From assembly GCF_022760955.1 (NCBI RefSeq), contig NZ_JAKTNU010000010.1, positions 1 through 64,000 of the forward strand: a stretch of 64,000 nucleotides of DNA, read 5' to 3'. Origin of the DNA: Thermus neutrinimicus. GTDB taxonomy: Bacteria; Deinococcota; Deinococci; Deinococcales; Thermaceae. Positions 11,015-18,963 of the stretch are shown piece after piece. The notes beneath the pieces were generated by a model. That model was not told where the DNA came from, did no database searches, and worked only from the letters and a program-made list of their open reading frames with translations. Position 1 is the stretch's first letter, and the number at the start of each line of letters is the position of its first letter. The translations under genes were made by a program, and so were the position numbers.

Positions 11015-11047
11015 CCTAGGCCCCTAGGACAAAGGTCCGGGTATAGT
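11015..11047. promoter_or_regulatory. glgC/lonC divergent control region
   Basis: Two CCTAGG palindromes (11015-11020 and 11023-11028) are separated by CC between the divergent genes. On the plus strand TATAGT at 11042-11047 ends 7 nt before ATG 11055 of the protease gene, a leaderless promoter. The CCTAGG pair may be an operator for either gene; no regulator is identified. Confidence 0.45.
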
Positions 11048-11054
11048 GAGCCCG

Positions 11055-13151
11055 ATGCGGGTTAGCGCGCTCTCCTGGTTCACCCCACCCACCGAGCCCA
11101 AGCCCGCCCCCCCCTTCTTCGGCCAAAAGCGGGCTTTAAAGGCCCTCGAGGCCGCCTTTCGCCAGGGAGGGCACGGCTATTTGGTGGGACCAAGCGGCCT
11201 CGGCAAACGGAAGCGCCTCCTCGCCTACCTGAGGGGCCGCCCCTTCCCCAAGGAGGAGCTGGTCTACCTTCCCCTGGGGGAAGAGGCCTTCCCCCTTCTC
11301 CTCCCCGAGGGGCAGGGCCGGGCCCTGGTGGAGGGGGTGGAGGCCCTCCTCGCCGAGTTCACCCCCGCCCTCTTCCGGGAAAAGGGCTTCCTCTACGCCA
11401 AAAGCCTGGTGGAATCCCGCCACGAGAAGGAGGCCGAAGCCCTCCTGAAGGCCCTGGCCCAGGAGGCGGAGGGGTACGGGTTTGCCCTTTTGGAGGGGGA
11501 AGAGGGCCTCAGGCTATCGGGAAGGGGCCCCATGCCTCCCGAGCTTTCCGCCAAGCTGGAGGAAACCATTTTGGCCTATGTGGACGTGCGGCAGCGGGCG
11601 GAGGCGGAGGTGGCCGCCCTAAGGCGGGGCTTCGCCGAGCGCTTCCTCCTGCCCAAGGCCCAGGAGCTTAAAGGGCGCTTCCCCCAGGCGGGCCGGTACC
11701 TGGACTGGATCACGGAAACCCTGCTCCGGGCCGCCGCCTTGGAGGAGGCCCTCAAGTTGGAAAGGCTCCTGCCCCGGCTTCTGGTTGAGGGGGGGGAACG
11801 GGTGGTCTATGAGCCCAACCCCAGCCCGGAAAGGCTTTTTGGCCACCTGGAGTACGAGATGCAAGAGGGCCTCCTCTCCACCCACCTGGGGCTTTTGCGC
11901 CCCGGGGCCCTGCACCGGGCCACGGGAGGGGTGCTGGTCCTCGAGGCCCACCGGGTTTGGGAACTGGGAAGCTACACCCCCCTGAAGCGGGCCTTGGCCA
12001 CAAAGGAGGTGGAGCCCCTCTCCCCCCGGCCCGAGGTCAAGGGCCCCCGCCTCCAACCCGCCCCCCTCAAGGCCCAGGTCTTCCTGGTGGGCCCCCCGGA
12101 GGTGATCGCCTTCCTGGAGGAAGACGAGGAATTCCTGGAGCTTTTCCCCTTCCGCGTGGAGTTCAGCCCGGAGATCCCCTACACGGAGGAGAACGTGGCC
12201 TACCTGGGGGGATTTTTGGAGGCCGAGGGGGTGGCCCTGACCCCCGAGGGCCTCTCCGCCCTGGCGGACGAGGCCCGCCGCTGGACCGGGCACAAGGAAC
12301 GCCTGGACGCCAGGCTTTACCGCCTTTTGGACTTGGCCCAGGAAGCCTCGGCCCTCAAGCGCCCCCTGGACCGGGAGGCGGTGGAAAAGGCCCTCCTGGC
12401 CAGGGAGGAGCGGTTCGGCCTGGAGGAGGAGCTGTACCTGAAGGACCTGGAGGAAGGGGTGGTGGCCCTCGAGGTCCAAGGCACGCGGGTGGGCGAAATC
12501 AACGGCCTGGTGGTGGTGGAAGGACCCCTGCCCCGGGGGCGGCCGGTGCGCATCACCGCCCAGGCGGGCCCCGGACGGGAGGGCATCCTCTCCATTGACC
12601 GGGAGGTGGGCCTGGGGGGGCAGGTCTTCCACAAGGCGGTCCTCACCCTGGCGGGTTACCTGCGGGGAACCTACGCCAGCCTGGGGGCCCTTTCCGCCAC
12701 GGTGAGCCTGGTCTTTGAGCAAAGCTACGGGGGAATAGAGGGGGATTCCGCAGGGCTTGCGGAGCTTTTGGCGGTACTTTCCGCCATCTCGGGGCTTCCC
12801 CTAAGGCAGGACCTGGCGGTCACGGGCGCAGTGGACCAGACAGGGAGGGTCCTGGCCGTGGGCCGGGTGGCGGAGAAGGTGGAGGGATTCTTCCGGGTCT
12901 GCCAGACCCTGGGGCTCACGGGAAGCCAGGGGGTGGTGCTCCCCAAGGCCAACCTCCCCCACCTAACCCTGCGGAAGGAGGTGGTGGAAGCGGTGGAGAA
13001 GGGGCGCTTCCACCTCTACGCGGTGGAGGAGGTGGACCAGGCCATAGAGCTTCTCTTCGGCCGCAAGGCCTACTGGGTCCACGACCGGGTGCGGGAGGTC
13101 CTGGGGGAGTTCCGCAAGATGGAGAACGGGGAGGAAAACACCTCCCCGTAA
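11055..13151 (+). CDS. lonC: LonC-type (ATPase-degenerate) Lon-like protease
   Basis: A 698-residue Lon-family protease. The C-terminal S16 domain is intact: EGDSAG places the nucleophile at S565, and K608 in GRVAEKVEGF lies 43 residues later, the spacing of the Lon Ser-Lys dyad. The N-terminal AAA-like module looks inactive. The Walker A position reads GPSGLGKR (45-52) with Arg for Ser/Thr, and the Walker B position reads GVLVLEAHR rather than a DE pair. This matches the ATP-independent LonC class described from Meiothermus. An upstream GTG (11046) is possible, but ATG 11055 has a -10 box 7 nt before it. It converges with the acylase gene 11 bp away. Confidence 0.88.
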   Translation: MRVSALSWFTPPTEPKPAPPFFGQKRALKALEAAFRQGGHGYLVGPSGLGKRKRLLAYLRGRPFPKEELVYLPLGEEAFPLLLPEGQGRALVEGVEALLAEFTPALFREKGFLYAKSLVESRHEKEAEALLKALAQEAEGYGFALLEGEEGLRLSGRGPMPPELSAKLEETILAYVDVRQRAEAEVAALRRGFAERFLLPKAQELKGRFPQAGRYLDWITETLLRAAALEEALKLERLLPRLLVEGGERVVYEPNPSPERLFGHLEYEMQEGLLSTHLGLLRPGALHRATGGVLVLEAHRVWELGSYTPLKRALATKEVEPLSPRPEVKGPRLQPAPLKAQVFLVGPPEVIAFLEEDEEFLELFPFRVEFSPEIPYTEENVAYLGGFLEAEGVALTPEGLSALADEARRWTGHKERLDARLYRLLDLAQEASALKRPLDREAVEKALLAREERFGLEEELYLKDLEEGVVALEVQGTRVGEINGLVVVEGPLPRGRPVRITAQAGPGREGILSIDREVGLGGQVFHKAVLTLAGYLRGTYASLGALSATVSLVFEQSYGGIEGDSAGLAELLAVLSAISGLPLRQDLAVTGAVDQTGRVLAVGRVAEKVEGFFRVCQTLGLTGSQGVVLPKANLPHLTLRKEVVEAVEKGRFHLYAVEEVDQAIELLFGRKAYWVHDRVREVLGEFRKMENGEENTSP

Positions 13152-13162
13152 GGCGGTTTCGG

Positions 13163-15475
13163 CTAGCGCCCAGGCTCCAAAAGCAACACCCTTTCCCGGC
13201 CCGGGGCGGTGAAGGCCATGGGCAGGTATCCTCCCCTAGCCCAAAGGGGCAACAGGTCGGCGTAATGGGGGGAAAGGAAATGCCCCGTCTGGCCCATGGG
13301 ATGGATGAAGAGGGAGGCCTCGGGATGGGCCAGGTCCACGATCTGCCGATAGCTGGGCCCGTGGGACATGAGGAGGGTTTTCGGGTCAAAGGGGCCCACG
13401 TTCACCGTGTACCGGTCCCCGCCAAAGGAAACCCTGCGGTCCGTAAACCGCCTCAAGGGGGTGTGGGTGAGGACCGCATGGGGGAAGGTGGCCTGGTGAA
13501 CCGCCCCCCAGGAGCGGACCCTCAGGCCTTCCTTCCGGTCCAAGGTCCTCTCCAAGGCCAAGGCGGCAAAGTCCAGGCAGGATTCCCGGTACTCGGTTTC
13601 CGGTTGGTCGCAGTTTTTGTCCCCCTCCCGCAAGGCTTTGAGGAGATACCGGGGCTGGTCCCAGAACTCCTCCCCCACCTCTCCCCTCGGCAGGCGGGTG
13701 AGCTCCGTGTACCAGAGGGCGAAGACCAGGGCCTCCTCCGAGTTTTGGCCCATCACCCCATCCCAGGCCAAAAGCCTTTCCCGAAAGGCCCGGCTTCTTT
13801 CGGATAGGGGGTTGAGAAGCTCCAGGACTGGCCGGAAATCCCGGAAGAGGAGGGTCTTCTGGTCCTGTTGCATGGCCTGCATGTCCTCGAGGGCAAGCCT
13901 TTCCTTGGCCAGGAGGAGCTCCCGGATGCGCTCTGCCCGGTAGGGTTCGGCCCAGTCGTGGGTGAGGGCATAGGGGAAGCCCTGGGGCGTGACCTTGTTG
14001 TTGGCGGTGACCAGGAAGCCCTCCTTGGGGTTCAGCACCTTGGGCCACTCCTCCGACTTGCGGTAGCCCTGCCAGTCCCATTCCCCGTTTCCCGGGACCG
14101 GCACCATGCCCGTGTGCCCCTCCTTGCGGATGGGGAACTTCCCGGGGGCGATATAGCCGATATTGCCGTCCACATCGGCATAAACGAAGTTTTGGCTGGG
14201 GGCGGAGTAGGGGCTTAGGGCGGCCACGAACTCCTGCCAGTTCTGCGCCCGGTTGATCCCCAGATAGGCCATGAGGATGTGGTCCTCCTCATCCAGGCTC
14301 ACCCAGCGAAGGGCCATGGGAACCCGGGGAGGGTTCTCTAGGGCGTCGGTGATCACCGGCCCATAGACCGTCTCCCGCACCCGAAGGACCTCCTCCTTTC
14401 CCCCCTTGATGGGGATCCTCTCCTCCCGCACCCGGTAGGGAACCACCCGCCCCTTGTAGCGGTATCCTTTCCCCTCCACGTCCTCCAGGAGGTAGAGGTC
14501 CTGTACATCCGCCCCCACGTTGGTAACCCCCCAGGCGATGCGGTCGTTGCGCCCAATGACGATTCCAGGAACCCCGGGGAGGCTGGCCCCGATGGCCCGG
14601 TAGCCGGGGGCTTCCAGGGCCATGAGGAACCAGAGGCTGGGAGCCCCAAGGCGCAGGTGGGGGTCATTGGCCAGGAAGGGTTTCCCCGTGACCGTGCGGC
14701 TTCCCGCCACCACCCAGTTGTTGCTGGCCTCGAGGAAACGCGGCGGGGCCATCTGAAGTAGGGCTACTGGGGCTTCCTCCCGCTTTAGAGGAAGCCTCAG
14801 GTCCTCGCTTTGCAGGATGGTGGGGGCGTCCTCGGGATAAGGGGGCATGAGCTCTAGTAGCCTCTCTGGGCTTATCCCGCGGGCCAAGAGGCGGTGGCGC
14901 AAAAGCTCCTCCTCCCAGTTCCCGGAAAGATCAAAGCTCATCATCTTGGCCCAGACCAAGACGTCGGGGCCCGTCCAGGGCTCAGGGCGGAAGCCCAGGA
15001 GGCGGAACTCGGGGGGCAGGGGTGCCCCGCTTTGCAAGAAGGCGTTCACCCCGGCCACGTAGGCATCCACCGCCTCTTTTTCCTCAGGGTAAAGCCTCTC
15101 GTAGGCCCCTTGGGCCGCCCGGTAAAAGCCAAAGGTACGCAGGAAACGGTCCTGGGCCAAGGTGGCCTCCCCCAGCACCTCGGAAAGCCTTCCCTGGCCC
15201 ACCCGGCGCTGGAACTCCATCTGCCAAAGCCTTTCCTGGGCGTGAACGAATCCTTGGGCGAAGAGGAGGTCCCTTAGGGTCTGGGCCCGGATCCGCACCA
15301 CCCCCCCTGGGTCCCGCCCCACCTCCACGGGAGCGGAAAGCCCCTTCAGAGCCAGCCTCCCTTCCACCTGGGGCAAGGAAGCCCGCAGGGTGATGTAGGC
15401 GGCCAAGCCCACCCCCAAAACCGCCAGGATGGCCAGACCCAAAAGCCAGGCCAAAACCCGTAAGAGGCGTTTCAT
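13163..15475 (-). CDS. Penicillin-acylase-family hydrolase
   Basis: Ntn-hydrolase precursor of 770 residues that should cleave itself into alpha and beta chains. An N-terminal hydrophobic segment (about 5-28, LAWLLGLAILAVLGVGLAAY) acts as signal or anchor. The nucleophile of the beta chain is S251 in LEASNNWVVAGSRTVTGKP, followed by FLANDPHLRL and by PGIVIGRNDRIAWGVTNVGAD. Members hydrolyse amide side chains of beta-lactams or acyl-homoserine lactones; the natural substrate here is unknown. The frame is open upstream to 15757, but ATG 15475 starts the signal segment and has TATACT upstream. Confidence 0.9.
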   Translation of the reverse strand: MKRLLRVLAWLLGLAILAVLGVGLAAYITLRASLPQVEGRLALKGLSAPVEVGRDPGGVVRIRAQTLRDLLFAQGFVHAQERLWQMEFQRRVGQGRLSEVLGEATLAQDRFLRTFGFYRAAQGAYERLYPEEKEAVDAYVAGVNAFLQSGAPLPPEFRLLGFRPEPWTGPDVLVWAKMMSFDLSGNWEEELLRHRLLARGISPERLLELMPPYPEDAPTILQSEDLRLPLKREEAPVALLQMAPPRFLEASNNWVVAGSRTVTGKPFLANDPHLRLGAPSLWFLMALEAPGYRAIGASLPGVPGIVIGRNDRIAWGVTNVGADVQDLYLLEDVEGKGYRYKGRVVPYRVREERIPIKGGKEEVLRVRETVYGPVITDALENPPRVPMALRWVSLDEEDHILMAYLGINRAQNWQEFVAALSPYSAPSQNFVYADVDGNIGYIAPGKFPIRKEGHTGMVPVPGNGEWDWQGYRKSEEWPKVLNPKEGFLVTANNKVTPQGFPYALTHDWAEPYRAERIRELLLAKERLALEDMQAMQQDQKTLLFRDFRPVLELLNPLSERSRAFRERLLAWDGVMGQNSEEALVFALWYTELTRLPRGEVGEEFWDQPRYLLKALREGDKNCDQPETEYRESCLDFAALALERTLDRKEGLRVRSWGAVHQATFPHAVLTHTPLRRFTDRRVSFGGDRYTVNVGPFDPKTLLMSHGPSYRQIVDLAHPEASLFIHPMGQTGHFLSPHYADLLPLWARGGYLPMAFTAPGRERVLLLEPGR

Positions 15476-15485
15476 AGTTGGACCG

Positions 15486-15493
15486 AGTATACC
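15486..15493. promoter_or_regulatory. Overlapping divergent -10 elements
   Basis: The sequence AGTATACC reads TATACT on the minus strand (ending 10 nt before the acylase ATG) and TATACC on the plus strand (ending 6 nt before ATG 15500 of the CDGSH gene). The two start codons are only 24 bp apart, so polymerase binding in the two directions should be mutually exclusive. Confidence 0.5.
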
Positions 15494-15499
15494 ACTATC

Positions 15500-15712
15500 A
15501 TGGGGGTTATGAGGCTGGTGTTCGTGGAAAACGGGCCCATCCGCCTGGAGGGCCAGCGCATCGTGGTGCGCGTAGGGGAGCGGGAGGAAGTGCGGAAAGG
15601 AAGGGTCTCCCTTTGCCGCTGTGGGGGCTCGGGGAACAAGCCCTTTTGCGACGGCACCCACAAGCGGATCGGCTTCCAGGCCCCGGGAGGGGAGCTGGAG
15701 GTGGGGGACTGA
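15500..15712 (+). CDS. CDGSH iron-sulfur domain protein (mitoNEET-like)
   Basis: A 70-residue protein with the full CDGSH signature CRCGGSGNKPFCDGTH. The three Cys and one His coordinate a pH-labile [2Fe-2S] cluster. A small beta-rich NEET fold is expected, and a structurally characterised homologue exists in Thermus thermophilus. It may act in electron or cluster transfer, but the partner is not shown by the neighbours. ATG 15509 (MRLVF) is an alternative start; ATG 15500 is favoured by the -10 box 6 nt upstream. Confidence 0.92.
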   Translation: MGVMRLVFVENGPIRLEGQRIVVRVGEREEVRKGRVSLCRCGGSGNKPFCDGTHKRIGFQAPGGELEVGD

Positions 15713-15755
15713 CCCGCTGGTCAATCTCCGCCTCGAGGGGTAAACTCCGGTAGCC

Positions 15756-16715
15756 ATGGGTGAGATGCACTATCGCAAACTGGGCAAGTGGGGCCTGAAG
15801 GTCTCGGAGATCTCCCTGGGGGCCTGGGTCACCTTTGGGGATGTGGTGAAGGACAAGGAAACCATCCGGGAGATCGTCAAGATCGCCTACGAGGGCGGGG
15901 TGAACTTTTTTGACAACGCCGACGTCTACGCCCGGGGCCTGGCGGAAGAGGTGATGGGGGAGGTGCTCAGGGAGTTTCCCCGGCACACCCTGGTCCTCTC
16001 CACCAAGGCCTACTGGCCCATGTCGGAAGACCCCAACGACCGGGGCCTAAGCCGCAAGCACCTTCTGGAAAGCATCACCCAAAGCTTAAAGCGCCTAAGG
16101 ACCGAGTACGTGGACCTCTTCTTCGCCCACCGCTATGACCCCGAGGTGCCCATGGAGGAGATCGTCTACGCCATGCACACCATCGTGGAAAGGGGCTACG
16201 CCCTCTACTGGGGTACCTCGGAGTGGCCCGCCGCCAGGGTTGCTGAGGCGGTGACCTTCGCCCGGGAAAACGGCCTCCACCCGCCCGTGGTGGAGCAACC
16301 CCAGTACTCCATGCTCTACCGCGAGCGGGTGGAAGGGGAGATCCTCCCCGAGGCCCAGCGATTCGGCATGGGCCTGGTGGTCTGGAGCCCCTTGGCAATG
16401 GGCATGCTCACCGGACGGTACGACCAAGGCATCCCGCCGGAAAGCCGCTTCGCCCGCTACCCCCAGTTCGCCGAGCGCTTCCTCACGGAGGAAAACCGGA
16501 AGAAGGTGCTAAGGCTCAAGGAGGTGGCGGACGAGCTGGGCCTCACCCGCACCCAGCTGGCCCTGGCCTGGGTGCTCAGGCTTCCCGGGATCACGAGCGC
16601 CATCACCGGGGCCACCCGGCCCGAGCAGATTCGCGAAAGCCTGGGGGCCGCCGGGGTGGACCTGCCCCAGGAGGCCCTGGAGCGGATTGAGGCCATCCTT
16701 AAGGGCGAGGAGTAG
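15756..16715 (+). CDS. Aldo/keto reductase (potassium-channel beta-subunit-like)
   Basis: A 319-residue NADPH-dependent oxidoreductase with a TIM-barrel fold. The tetrad can be placed: Asp and Tyr in FFDNADVYARG, Lys in LSTKAYW and His in LFFAHRYD. GLVVWSPLAMGMLTGRY and the C-terminal ITGATRPEQIRESL form the cofactor site. The pattern is closest to the Shaker beta / YghZ subgroup acting on aldehydes. The start is preceded by TGGTCA (15718-15723), 17 nt, and TAAACT (15741-15746), a reasonable promoter. A terminator follows at 16734. Confidence 0.92.
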   Translation: MGEMHYRKLGKWGLKVSEISLGAWVTFGDVVKDKETIREIVKIAYEGGVNFFDNADVYARGLAEEVMGEVLREFPRHTLVLSTKAYWPMSEDPNDRGLSRKHLLESITQSLKRLRTEYVDLFFAHRYDPEVPMEEIVYAMHTIVERGYALYWGTSEWPAARVAEAVTFARENGLHPPVVEQPQYSMLYRERVEGEILPEAQRFGMGLVVWSPLAMGMLTGRYDQGIPPESRFARYPQFAERFLTEENRKKVLRLKEVADELGLTRTQLALAWVLRLPGITSAITGATRPEQIRESLGAAGVDLPQEALERIEAILKGEE

Positions 16716-16733
16716 AAAGGCCCTCTTGGCCGC

Positions 16734-16770
16734 GAGGCCCAGGTGGAGAGGGACCCGGGCCTCTTTTCTT
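16734..16770 (+). terminator. Terminator after the aldo/keto reductase gene
   Basis: GAGGCCC (16734-16740) pairs with GGGCCTC (16757-16763) across a 16-nt loop and is followed by TTTTCTT. The remaining bases up to 16832 hold only the next promoter. Confidence 0.65.
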
Positions 16771-16832
16771 CACGCCGAAAAAGGTTGGGGAAACCCTTCT
16801 CCCCGACGCCAAGCCGGACTAAACTGGCCTCC

Positions 16833-18209
16833 ATGGACACCCTGGAAGCCTTAAGGCGCCTTTTCCCGGGCAAGGTGGACACCTCCCCCTCCGAGCGCCG
16901 CCGGCACGGGCGGGACGAGGGGTACCCCGAGGAGGGGGAGGTCTTGGCGGTGGTCTACCCGGAAAGCGTGGCGGATGTGCAAGAGGCCTTGAGATTTGCC
17001 AGGGAGAAGGGCCTGGCGGTGATTCCCTTTGGGGCAGGGACCAGCCTCGAGGGGCACCTTTACCCCCTTAAGGAAACCTTGAGCCTAGACTTCAGCCGCA
17101 TGAACCGCATCCTGGAGGTGCGCCCCGAGGACTTCCTTTGCGTGGTGGAGCCTGGCCTCACCCGCAAGGCCCTCAACGAGGCCCTTAAGGGCACGGGGCT
17201 ATTCTTCCCCGTGGACCCCGGGGCCGACGCCACCTTGGGCGGCATGGCCGCCACCAATGCCAGCGGCACCACCACGGTGCGCTACGGGGGGATGCGGGCC
17301 AATGTTTTGGCCCTCCAGGTGGTCTTGGCCAACGGGGAGGTATTGGAACTGGGCCGGGGGGTGCGTAAGGCCAGCGCTGGCTACGACCTAAAGGACCTCT
17401 TCCTCGGTTCGGAGGGGACCTTGGGCATCATCACCCGCCTCACCCTTAGGCTCCAGCCCCTGCCCGAACACATCCACACCTTAAGGGTTTTCTTCCCCGG
17501 GGTGGAGGAGGCCGCCTTGGCCAGCTACCGGGTGATGGCCAGCGGGCTTCCCGTGGCCCGGCTGGAGCTACTGGACGAGCTGGCCCTCAGGGCCCTAAAC
17601 CGCTACCTACAAGCGGGCTTTCCCGAGAAGCCGGCCCTCTTTCTGGAGTTTCACTCCTCCACCCGGGAGGCCCTGGAGGCGGAAAGCGCCCTGGCCCTTA
17701 GCATCATGCGAGAGGCAGGGGCTTTGGAGGTGGAGGCCGCCAAGACCGAGGAGGAGCGCAGACGCCAGTGGGAGGCCCGCCACCAGGCCTACTGGGCCTT
17801 GGTGCACCTCTTCCCCGGCCACCGCTTCGTGATCACCGATGTGGCCGTTCCCCTCTCCCGCCTACCCGAGATGGTGCGCTACGCCCAAGGGCTCCTTGAG
17901 GAGATGGGCCTTACGGGCAACATCCTGGGCCACGTGGGGGATGGAAACTTCCACACCTTAGTCCCCGTCCTCCCCCAGGACTACCCCAAGGCGGAGGCCT
18001 ACGCCGAGGCCCTGGTGCGAAGGGCCTTGGAGCTTGGGGGTACCTGTACCGCGGAGCACGGGGTGGGCCTGAGGAAGAAGAAGTACCTGCCCCTAGAGCA
18101 CGGGCCTGCCCTGGAGTGGATGCGAAAACTAAAGGCCCTCCTCGACCCCGAGGGGCTCCTGAACCCGGGCAAGGTGCTTGACATAGCCCCTTCTTCCCGC
18201 TATAGTTAA
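16833..18209 (+). CDS. FAD-linked oxidase, GlcD/D-lactate dehydrogenase type
   Basis: A 458-residue flavoprotein of the PCMH/vanillyl-alcohol oxidase family. The FAD domain shows GLAVIPFGAGTSLEGHL and DPGADATLGGMAATNASG, and the C-terminal cap ends with TCTAEHGVGLRKKKYL and LLDPEGLLNPGKVL. Members oxidise D-2-hydroxy acids such as glycolate or D-lactate; no glcE or glcF partner is adjacent, which favours a stand-alone dehydrogenase. ATG 16833 is preferred over the longer frame from 16743 because TAAACT (16820-16825) ends 7 nt before it. Its last codons contain the promoter of tRNA-fMet. Confidence 0.9.
   Translation: MDTLEALRRLFPGKVDTSPSERRRHGRDEGYPEEGEVLAVVYPESVADVQEALRFAREKGLAVIPFGAGTSLEGHLYPLKETLSLDFSRMNRILEVRPEDFLCVVEPGLTRKALNEALKGTGLFFPVDPGADATLGGMAATNASGTTTVRYGGMRANVLALQVVLANGEVLELGRGVRKASAGYDLKDLFLGSEGTLGIITRLTLRLQPLPEHIHTLRVFFPGVEEAALASYRVMASGLPVARLELLDELALRALNRYLQAGFPEKPALFLEFHSSTREALEAESALALSIMREAGALEVEAAKTEEERRRQWEARHQAYWALVHLFPGHRFVITDVAVPLSRLPEMVRYAQGLLEEMGLTGNILGHVGDGNFHTLVPVLPQDYPKAEAYAEALVRRALELGGTCTAEHGVGLRKKKYLPLEHGPALEWMRKLKALLDPEGLLNPGKVLDIAPSSRYS
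18178..18206 (+). promoter_or_regulatory. Consensus promoter of tRNA-fMet
   Basis: TTGACA at 18178-18183, a 17-nt spacer and TATAGT at 18201-18206 form a near-perfect sigma-A promoter. It lies wholly inside the last codons of the FAD oxidase gene, which stops at 18209. Transcription would begin about 6 nt before the tRNA. Confidence 0.85.
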
Positions 18210-18218
18210 GGATGGCGA

Positions 18219-18295
<77 letters not shown>

Positions 18296-18301
18296 AAAGA
18301 G

Positions 18302-18335
18302 GGCCCAGACCCCATGGGGTCTGGGCCTTTCCCTT
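18302..18335 (+). terminator. Terminator of tRNA-fMet
   Basis: A 12-bp perfect stem (18302-18313 with 18316-18327, GGCCCAGACCCC arm) is followed by a short pyrimidine tail, TTTCCCTT. It closes the tRNA transcript just before the PCD gene. Confidence 0.85.
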
Positions 18336-18346
18336 ACCCTGGGGGC

Positions 18347-18586
18347 ATGGACTGGGAGATCCAACAAGACCCTGAGCGCCTGGTTAAGACCTTCCGCTTT
18401 GCCAACTTCCAAGAGGCCCTGGCCTTCGTCCAGCGGGTGGGGGAGCTGGCGGAGGCCCAAAACCACCACCCCCGGCTTACCCTGGAGTGGGGTCGGGTGA
18501 CGGTGGAGTGGTGGACCCATAGCGCCGGGGGCATCACCGAGAAGGACCGGGAGATGGCCCGCCTCACCGACCTTCTCCTGGGGTAG
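18347..18586 (+). CDS. Pterin-4a-carbinolamine dehydratase
   Basis: A 79-residue PCD/DCoH-family protein that dehydrates 4a-hydroxytetrahydrobiopterin. The signature EAQNHHPRLTLEWGRVTV, with its paired His and following Pro, is followed by WTHSAGGITEKDREMARL, as in the family. ATG 18347 is used rather than the longer frame starting inside the tRNA terminator; TACCCT at 18335-18340 is a possible -10. No aromatic hydroxylase gene is near, so its role could be pterin recycling or, as proposed for thermophiles, assistance in molybdopterin chemistry. Confidence 0.87.
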   Translation: MDWEIQQDPERLVKTFRFANFQEALAFVQRVGELAEAQNHHPRLTLEWGRVTVEWWTHSAGGITEKDREMARLTDLLLG

Positions 18587-18598
18587 CCTAGGAAGGGT

Positions 18599-18958
18599 AT
18601 GGAAGCACGCACCCTAGAGCTGGTCTTCCCCGAGCACACCAATCCCTTGGGTGCCGCCTTCGGCGGCTTCGTGCTGGGCCTCATGGACAAGGTGGGTTCC
18701 TACGCCGCCGCCAGGAGGGCCAGAAAACCCGTGGTGACCGTGGCGGTGAGCAGCGTGGAGTTTAAGGTGCCCATCCGCACCGGGGACCTGTTGGAGGTGG
18801 TGGCCAAGGTGATACGGGTGGGGCGCACCTCCTTGACCGTGGAGGTGGAGGTCTACAAGGAGCGCTTCGGCCAGGAGAACGGCCGGGTGCTGGCCACCAA
18901 GGGGGAACTCACCTACGTGGCCGTGAACGAGAAGGGCCAGCCCGTGCCCGTGGACTGA
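18599..18958 (+). CDS. Acyl-CoA thioesterase, hotdog fold (YciA-like)
   Basis: A 119-residue single-hotdog protein. It shows FPEHTNPLGAAFGGFVLGLMDKVGSYAA, the conserved N/Asp-containing helix and loop of YciA/BACH thioesterases, and SSVEFKVPIRTGDLLEVVAKV. It should hydrolyse acyl-CoA esters in the cytoplasm. It starts 12 bp after the PCD stop behind GGAAGGG and ends 5 bp before mutM, forming a short operon. Confidence 0.88.
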   Translation: MEARTLELVFPEHTNPLGAAFGGFVLGLMDKVGSYAAARRARKPVVTVAVSSVEFKVPIRTGDLLEVVAKVIRVGRTSLTVEVEVYKERFGQENGRVLATKGELTYVAVNEKGQPVPVD

Positions 18959-18963
18959 GCGGC

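Noticed and set aside
11619-12722. A 367-codon minus-strand frame inside lonC
   Set aside because: Antisense shadow; no start signal or domain.
15476-15757. Long N-terminal extension of the acylase
   Set aside because: It runs antisense through the CDGSH gene; the signal sequence starts at ATG 15475 with a -10 box upstream.
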